Below are positions 1 through 3,316 of a DNA stretch of 5,480 nucleotides, piece after piece. Positions within the stretch are counted from its first letter, which is position 1. Each line of letters opens with the position of its first letter. Source of the stretch: an uncultured Desulfobacterales bacterium. Lineage in GTDB: Bacteria > Desulfobacterota > Desulfobacteria > Desulfobacterales > JAFDCJ01. The notes beneath the pieces are model-generated. The model was not told the DNA's origin, did no database searches, and was given only the letters and a program-made list of their open reading frames with translations. The position numbers were made by a program, and so were the translations under genes. Location of the stretch: contig CALZJV010000493.1 in assembly GCA_945787595.1 (NCBI GenBank), positions 1 to 5,480 of the forward strand. The letters are read 5' to 3'.

Positions 1-159
1 GCAAACAGTGAAAATTTGCCCGTTCTATTGGAAATCCCTTTTAATCGACGAATTGCCGAGGCCTATTCCCGGGGGGTTATGATCGTGGACGTGATGCCGC
101 AATGGAAGGCAAAATTTCTGGAGCTTTACGAGAAGATTAGGTCTAAGGTGGGATTGTGA
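1..159 (+). CDS. MinD-superfamily P-loop ATPase, C-terminal fragment (partial at left edge)
   Basis: The window opens inside a reading frame that gives 52 residues and stops at TGA 157-159. The visible part includes the segment LLEIPFNRRIAEAYSRG and ends in a basic amphipathic helix (KFLELYEKIRSKVGL). A hydrophobic strand followed by IPF(N/D), then an (A/S)-Y-S-R-G turn, is the usual C-terminus of MinD-superfamily ATPases that carry an inserted ferredoxin domain. The next gene (612-1379) has the corresponding IPFDPVFTEAM segment, so the two look like a paralogous pair. The P-loop, any Fe-S cysteines and the start lie outside the window. The family couples ATP hydrolysis to metallocluster or Fe-S protein assembly or redox partner remodelling in the cytoplasm; the substrate is unknown here. 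The family call is fairly secure for such a short piece, but the specific role is not. Confidence 0.75.
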   Translation, partial: ANSENLPVLLEIPFNRRIAEAYSRGVMIVDVMPQWKAKFLELYEKIRSKVGL

Positions 160-221
160 AAATTACCCATAACATGTCTTTAAAATTTTATGCCAGTTTT
201 ATTCCAATCTGCGGGTATATG

Positions 222-242
222 GTGTCAGGTTTCAGGTGTCAG
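222..242. repeat. Three tandem heptamers of the GTNTCAG type
   Basis: Units GTGTCAG, GTTTCAG and GTGTCAG follow one another without a gap; units 1 and 3 are identical and unit 2 differs by one base. The period of seven and the TCAG core match the larger array inside the kinase gene at 4210-4258 (TCAGAAG on the minus strand). It is not in a gene. Confidence 0.8.
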
Positions 243-390
243 CCCAAGCGCTGAGGCGGCAGTTTAATCGAACCGGAAACTTCATGAAAATGACATTAGA
301 TTTCATGTAGTTTCATACGGGCGCCGCCCCCGGCCAAAAAAAACGGCCTGTCTGATCGGAAACGCATAAAAATAGTACAATTTTGATATA

Positions 391-420
391 GCCGCAAAAG
401 GCACAAAAAGCACAAAAATA
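391..420. repeat. A-rich tandem repeat of the GCACAAAAAG type
   Basis: Three units of nine to ten bases are seen: GCCGCAAAAG, GCACAAAAAG and CACAAAAATA. The period is close to one helical turn, so the A-tracts lie on the same face of the DNA and may bend it. No function can be assigned from the sequence. Confidence 0.6.
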
Positions 421-540
421 AAATTTAAGGACTTGTAAATTCAATGTGTCACAATGAACAAAAATTGAAAATCAGACTTTTTACGAATCCATCAACTTTA
501 GGGTATTGAAGTTTAGATATTGACCCGTGAGCTAACTCAA

Positions 541-562
541 GGTTCCCTAAGGAGGGAAACCC
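541..562 (+). other. Small hairpin in the leader of the second ATPase gene
   Basis: GGTTCCCT (541-548) can pair with AGGGAAACC (553-561) with one bulged A and a four-base loop. A competing hairpin AGGG-AAA-CCCT (553-563) overlaps it. There is no T-tract after it, so it does not look like an intrinsic terminator. It lies about 50 bases before the start codon and could be a leader structure or chance. Confidence 0.25.
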
Positions 563-591
563 TGAACGTTGAACGCTGAACCTGTGAACGC
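563..591. repeat. Four tandem heptamer/octamer units of the TGAACGY type
   Basis: Units TGAACGT (563-569), TGAACGC (570-576), TGAACCTG (577-584) and TGAACGC (585-591) run head to tail directly before the ribosome binding site of the next gene. The period is seven apart from one eight-base unit. On the minus strand the unit reads TTCAGCG/TTCAACG, close to the TTCAG-type unit at 229-235. Confidence 0.8.
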
Positions 592-599
592 TTATTTGT

Positions 600-603
600 G
601 GAG
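600..603 (+). promoter_or_regulatory. Ribosome binding site for the 612 gene
   Basis: GGAG lies eight bases before the ATG at 612. It fixes this ATG as the start, which matters because the Walker A motif begins only eight residues later and no longer N-terminus is available. Confidence 0.65.
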
Positions 604-611
604 CAATTTTC

Positions 612-1379
612 ATGAAAGAATTAATTGTCATCAGCGGCAAAGGCGGTACCGGTAAAGTCATACGGCGCAGTGATTTTCAGTCGGGAAATACCGCCGCAAT
701 AAACAACGACCTGTGCACTGAGTGCGGTTTGTGCCGGGAGATGTGCCGCTGGGATGCCATCAGCGCCGCTTATGAAGTCAACTCCATTGACTGTGAGGGC
801 TGCGGCGTATGTGTGTATTTCTGTCCTGAAAAAGCAATCAATTTTCCCATAAATACCTGTGGTGAATGGTTTAGCTCAGATACACGTTTGGGTCCCATGG
901 TGCATGCGCGGCTGGGCATCGCTGAGGAAAATTCCGGCAAATTGGTTACGCTCGTGCGCCAGGAGTCCAGAAAAATTGCCGAGGAAATAGGCCTTGATCT
1001 TATTCTTACCGATGGTCCCCCAGGTATTGGTTGTCCGGTGATTGCTTCAATCGGCGGAGCCAGCGCCGTGCTCATTGTAGCAGAACCAACAGTTTCCGGT
1101 AAACATGACATGGAACGCGTGGTTCAGCTGGCGCAGCATTTTAAAGTTCCGGCCATGCTCTGTGTCAACAAGTTCGATCTCAATTTAAACCTTACCCGGG
1201 ATATTGAGAGGTTTGCCAAGGAAAAAGGATTAACATGTCTGGGACGTATTCCCTTCGATCCAGTTTTCACCGAGGCTATGGTACAGGCACAAACAATTTT
1301 TGAATATAACAACGGATCAAAAGCGGGACATGCAATTAAAGAAATCTGGAATAACATATCAGATGAACTCGATCTATAG
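612..1379 (+). CDS. MinD-superfamily ATPase with 2x[4Fe-4S] ferredoxin insert, shortened after Walker A
   Basis: The 255-residue protein starts with a deviant Walker A motif SGKGGTGK (residues 8-15). Two ferredoxin motifs follow, CTECGLCREMC (35-45) and CEGCGVCVYFC-P (61-72), each able to bind a [4Fe-4S] cluster. Next come the Walker B-like strand LILTDGPPGIGCP (130-142), an NKFD motif (186-189) and the IPFD segment near the C-terminus. This is the layout of cytoplasmic ferredoxin-containing MinD-type ATPases, thought to act in metallocluster assembly. From memory of the family, relatives are nearer 290-300 residues: after GKGGTGKT they carry a helix and a D-x-D-rich strand before the ferredoxin domain. 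Here K15 is followed directly by VIRRSDFQSGN, which resembles the stretch normally just before the ferredoxin. About 40-45 residues, including the Mg-binding Thr/Ser and the switch I Asp, therefore appear to be lost in frame. It may be a non-hydrolysing form or a decaying gene. The frame is otherwise open and well preserved. Confidence 0.88.
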   Translation: MKELIVISGKGGTGKVIRRSDFQSGNTAAINNDLCTECGLCREMCRWDAISAAYEVNSIDCEGCGVCVYFCPEKAINFPINTCGEWFSSDTRLGPMVHARLGIAEENSGKLVTLVRQESRKIAEEIGLDLILTDGPPGIGCPVIASIGGASAVLIVAEPTVSGKHDMERVVQLAQHFKVPAMLCVNKFDLNLNLTRDIERFAKEKGLTCLGRIPFDPVFTEAMVQAQTIFEYNNGSKAGHAIKEIWNNISDELDL

Positions 1380-1383
1380 ATCG
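1370..1383. repeat. 14-bp perfect palindrome over the stop codon
   Basis: CGATCTATAGATCG equals its own reverse complement and contains the TAG stop (1377-1379) of the ATPase gene. It lacks a GC-rich stem and a following T-tract, so it is not a good terminator. It may be a protein site or chance. Confidence 0.4.
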
Positions 1384-1452
1384 TAATTCTACTTTGTCAC
1401 ATTATCAAGGCAAAATATTCTATTCGAGTTTCAAAAGGTTTTAATGTGAAAA

Positions 1453-1582
1453 TGAGCTAAAATTTAAAATGAACTAAAAGGAGCTAAAATTGTGGTATTC
1501 TGTCAATTTTATAAAAACAGATAGCGCGTAGCGTTTCCATAATTTTAGTCATTTTAGGCATTTTAGGTCACTTTAGGCATTC
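1453..1582. repeat. Large imperfect inverted repeat built from CTAAAAT / ATTTTAG units
   Basis: The 291-bp AT-rich spacer 1380-1670 contains two complementary arms of about 45 bases. The left arm (about 1453-1497) repeats GAGCTAAAAT/GAACTAAAAG. The right arm (about 1537-1582) repeats ATTTTAGTC, ATTTTAGGC, ATTTTAGGTC and ACTTTAGGC with a period of nine to ten. The inner ends pair best: CTAAAATTGTGG against CCATAATTTTAG, 11 of 12 with one G-T wobble. About 39 bases lie between the arms. Transcribed, it would fold into a long imperfect stem-loop; as DNA it could be a remnant of a small non-autonomous element. No coding capacity is seen in this spacer. Confidence 0.6.
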
Positions 1583-1583
1583 G

Positions 1584-1612
1584 TTTATTTCGCTTTCTCA
1601 GATTGTTATGAT
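1584..1612 (+). promoter_or_regulatory. Weak sigma-70-like promoter candidate for the NifX-like gene
   Basis: TATGAT (1607-1612) resembles a -10 box (5 of 6), with TTTATT (1584-1589) as a poor -35 box (3 of 6) at a 17-base spacing. It lies about 58 bases before the gene, just after the inverted repeat. In AT-rich DNA such matches are common. Confidence 0.22.
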
Positions 1613-1655
1613 AAGGGGCTAAAGTAAATTTAAATATTAAAAAGAAGAAGTAAAC

Positions 1656-1662
1656 AGGAGGT
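1656..1662 (+). promoter_or_regulatory. Strong ribosome binding site for the NifX-like gene
   Basis: AGGAGGT matches the Shine-Dalgarno consensus closely and sits eight bases before the ATG at 1671. It is much stronger than the GGAG of the upstream ATPase gene, which suggests independent and efficient translation. Confidence 0.85.
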
Positions 1663-1670
1663 ATTTTAAG

Positions 1671-2003
1671 ATGAAAATTGCCATACCATTAGCGGAAGGT
1701 AAGCTGACAGCTCATTTTGGACACTGTCGGGAATTTGCGCTAATTGAAGTTGAAGGAAATGAAATTATGAAAAAAGAAACCCTTGTACCACCTCCCCATG
1801 AACCGGGGGTATTGCCTGCCTGGCTTCATAACCTGGGTGCCAGCGTCATTATTGCCGGTGGGATGGGGGAAAGAGCCCTCAGCCTTTTTGAACAGAACGG
1901 TATAAAAGTGGTAACCGGAGCACCTGCTGGAGAACCCGAAGAACTCGTTAGAGGTTATCTATCTGATACACTTACGACGGGTGCCAATGTCTGCGACCAC
2001 TGA
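1671..2003 (+). CDS. NifX / NifB C-terminal-like (dinitrogenase FeMo-cofactor family) protein
   Basis: This is a complete 110-residue protein, the usual length for single-domain members of the Nitro_FeMo-Co family (PF02579). It shows the family's first strand MKIAIPL, the HFGHC turn (15-19), the PPPHEPG loop (40-46), a hydrophobic strand ending in AGGMGERA (62-69) and a C-terminal NVCDH. H15, H18, C19, H43 and the terminal C108/H110 are plausible metal or cluster ligands. NifX, NafY, the NifB C-terminal domain and the Desulfovibrio orange protein (ORP) belong to this fold and bind or carry Mo/Fe-S or Mo-Cu clusters. No nif structural genes are visible, so nitrogen fixation should not be assumed. 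Its placement after two Fe-S MinD-type ATPases resembles orp-type loci and supports a metallocluster carrier or scaffold role. The gene is 291 bp from the preceding gene and may have its own promoter. Family call is secure; cargo is unknown. Confidence 0.92.
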   Translation: MKIAIPLAEGKLTAHFGHCREFALIEVEGNEIMKKETLVPPPHEPGVLPAWLHNLGASVIIAGGMGERALSLFEQNGIKVVTGAPAGEPEELVRGYLSDTLTTGANVCDH

Positions 2004-2029
2004 TTATATACCTGGCTATGGTTCAGACA

Positions 2030-2058
2030 TTGACAGGTTTGTTGTCAAAGATATTTTT
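2030..2058 (+). terminator. Possible weak terminator between convergent genes
   Basis: TTGACA (2030-2035) pairs perfectly with TGTCAA (2043-2048) around a seven-base loop, followed by AGATATTTTT. The stem is short and AT-rich, so this is a weak candidate. It is in the right place, 27 bases after the NifX-like gene and facing the convergent regulator gene. Confidence 0.3.
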
Positions 2059-2076
2059 GCCAAAATTTTGCCAAAA
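2055..2076. repeat. Two exact tandem copies of TTTTGCCAAAA
   Basis: An 11-base unit, itself nearly palindromic, occurs twice head to tail (2055-2065 and 2066-2076) in the 87-bp gap between the convergent genes. The period is close to one DNA turn. It could be a protein site or slippage product. Confidence 0.65.
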
Positions 2077-2090
2077 TCTTTACTGTCGCT

Positions 2091-3239
2091 TTAATCAACG
2101 ATACCTACCAGAAGCGCTTGATCATCGTCGGCGGGACGATCTCCGGCAAACTTTAGCAAATCTGCCAATATAGCATCAATTATTTTTTGGGGACTATCAT
2201 TGCCGGCGGACTCGAGTTGCTGAAGCAGGCGCTCTTCTCCGTATAGTTTCCCATCGTGGCTGAACCTTTCCGTCACTCCGTCCGTATAAATGAGCAGGCG
2301 ATCACCATGTTCCAACTTGGTTTCAGTGACTGGGACTTGGTCGTAAGGCTCTACGCCCATTGGAAAAACACCGGGGCAATCAAACTCGACCGCCTTTGTA
2401 TCGGCAAATCGGTAGATCATCGGAAGCGGGTGGCCGGCTCGGGCCATCCGTAATTTCTTCCGGTGGCCGTCGTAAACGACATAGAGGGCGGTTATGAAGC
2501 TCGGTTCGGCGACTTTGCACAGATGTCGGTTGAGGTAATCTAAAACCTCGCCGGGCTCCCTTGGATCTTCCGGATAAGCACGGAAGAGTGCACAGGTCAT
2601 CGCCATCAATACCGCCGCAGGCGCACTGTGACCTTCGGCATCGGCCATCAGAAATCCCCACTGATTTTCCGGCAATTCGACCATATCATAGTAGTCACCA
2701 CCGGCGTAGCGGCTGGTCTCATAAGATACGGCCAGCTTGAACCCCTCAATTGCGGGCAGGCGTTTGGGCAGGAGGCGGCGCTGAACGTGGGAGACGACTT
2801 CCAACTCATGCTCAAGCCGATCTTTCTGGTTCTCAACCTCACGTCTCAAACGGTGTATCGTCAGATGGGTGTCTACCCGCGCTTTTACTTCATCGGGTTG
2901 AAAGGGTTTGGACACGTAGTCTATCGCACCGAGTTGAAGCCCCCGAACTTTGTCTTCCGTATCGGTTAGGGCAGAGCAGAAGATCACCGGAATTTTTTCC
3001 GTAGATCGATCGGCTTTCAGCCGGCGGCAAACCTCAAACCCGTCAATTCCAGGCATCATAATATCCAGCAGAATTAAATCTGGATTCGCCTTGCGGGCAA
3101 TCGAGAGCGCTGATTCGCCATCTCTGGCAATCAACAACTTACAGCCTGCTCCTTCAAGGGTTTGAAAAAGAACTTGAAGATTTGTCGGATTATCGTCCAC
3201 CAACAAGATTGACTCTTTATTTTCTTGATTTTCAGTCAT
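2091..3239 (-). CDS. Response regulator with SpoIIE/PP2C-type serine/threonine phosphatase output (RsbU-like)
   Basis: The 382-residue protein begins with a receiver domain (about 10-125). It has the acidic pair D15/D16, phospho-acceptor D59 (LLDIMMPGIDG), S89 and K111 (SKPF). A charged, probably coiled-coil helix (about 127-155) leads to a PPM/SpoIIE phosphatase domain (about 165-382). Metal-binding motifs are visible: GGDYYD (180-185, D182), ADAEGH (199-204, D200), YTDG (D320) and DDDQ (371-374). Such proteins dephosphorylate a STAS-domain anti-anti-sigma protein or another phosphoprotein in the cytoplasm, under control of receiver phosphorylation. The start ATG at 3239 is preceded by a modest TAGGA about ten bases upstream. 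The gene lies 77 bp after the hybrid kinase gene on the same strand, so the kinase is the likely phosphodonor and the two are probably co-transcribed. No STAS, RsbW-like or sigma factor gene is visible, so the target is unknown. Confidence 0.93.
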   Translation of the reverse strand: MTENQENKESILLVDDNPTNLQVLFQTLEGAGCKLLIARDGESALSIARKANPDLILLDIMMPGIDGFEVCRRLKADRSTEKIPVIFCSALTDTEDKVRGLQLGAIDYVSKPFQPDEVKARVDTHLTIHRLRREVENQKDRLEHELEVVSHVQRRLLPKRLPAIEGFKLAVSYETSRYAGGDYYDMVELPENQWGFLMADAEGHSAPAAVLMAMTCALFRAYPEDPREPGEVLDYLNRHLCKVAEPSFITALYVVYDGHRKKLRMARAGHPLPMIYRFADTKAVEFDCPGVFPMGVEPYDQVPVTETKLEHGDRLLIYTDGVTERFSHDGKLYGEERLLQQLESAGNDSPQKIIDAILADLLKFAGDRPADDDQALLVGIVD

Positions 3240-3253
3240 CAGGTTTTTTTCCT

Positions 3254-3283
3254 ATAATATGTGCAACGTTGCAGCACAGTTAA
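3254..3283 (-). promoter_or_regulatory. Promoter-like boxes enclosing a 12-bp palindrome upstream of the phosphatase gene
   Basis: On the minus strand TTAACT (3283-3278, 4 of 6 for -35) and TATTAT (3259-3254, 5 of 6 for -10) are 18 bases apart. The spacer contains the perfect palindrome TGCAACGTTGCA (3262-3273), which has a central ACGT step like many LacI-family operators. Transcription from here would leave a leader of only about nine bases without the TAGGA site, so the promoter is doubtful. The palindrome itself is certain. Confidence 0.3.
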
Positions 3284-3316
3284 GCGTTTTCAAAAATCAT
3301 TCAGATCCGAACCTAA

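Larger units (their letters stand above)
160..611. other. 452-bp gene-free spacer with short tandem repeats
   Basis: No convincing coding region is seen between the two ATPase genes. The spacer holds three degenerate tandem repeats (222-242, 391-420, 563-591), a GC-rich patch followed by an A8 run (about 319-348), a small hairpin (541-562) and the ribosome binding site of the next gene. A minus-strand open frame at 449-661 crosses the start of the next gene and has no family features. No strong sigma-70 or sigma-54 promoter could be recognised by eye. Confidence 0.7.

Noticed and set aside
319..348. GC-rich patch with A8 run as a terminator for the first ATPase gene
   Set aside because: Only a four-base GGCC stem around the A-run and no T-tract on the + strand after it; a minus-strand reading has no gene to terminate.
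449..661. Minus-strand open frame of 70 codons upstream of and overlapping the ATPase start
   Set aside because: It crosses the start codon and Walker A codons of a well-supported gene on the other strand, runs through a tandem repeat and shows no recognisable domain.
770..1111. Minus-strand open frame of 113 codons within the ATPase gene
   Set aside because: Antisense shadow of the ferredoxin/Walker B coding region; low-complexity, Ser/Pro-rich translation with no family features.
1370..1383. Palindrome as an intrinsic terminator of the ATPase gene
   Set aside because: No GC-rich stem, essentially no loop and no following T-tract.
1671..2003. Calling the small protein a nitrogen-fixation NifX
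   Set aside because: The family is broad and occurs in many non-diazotrophs; no nif structural or cofactor genes are visible in the window.
2628..2969. Plus-strand open frames opposite the phosphatase regulator
   Set aside because: They lie wholly inside a gene whose protein has every expected receiver and PP2C motif; nothing supports a second product.
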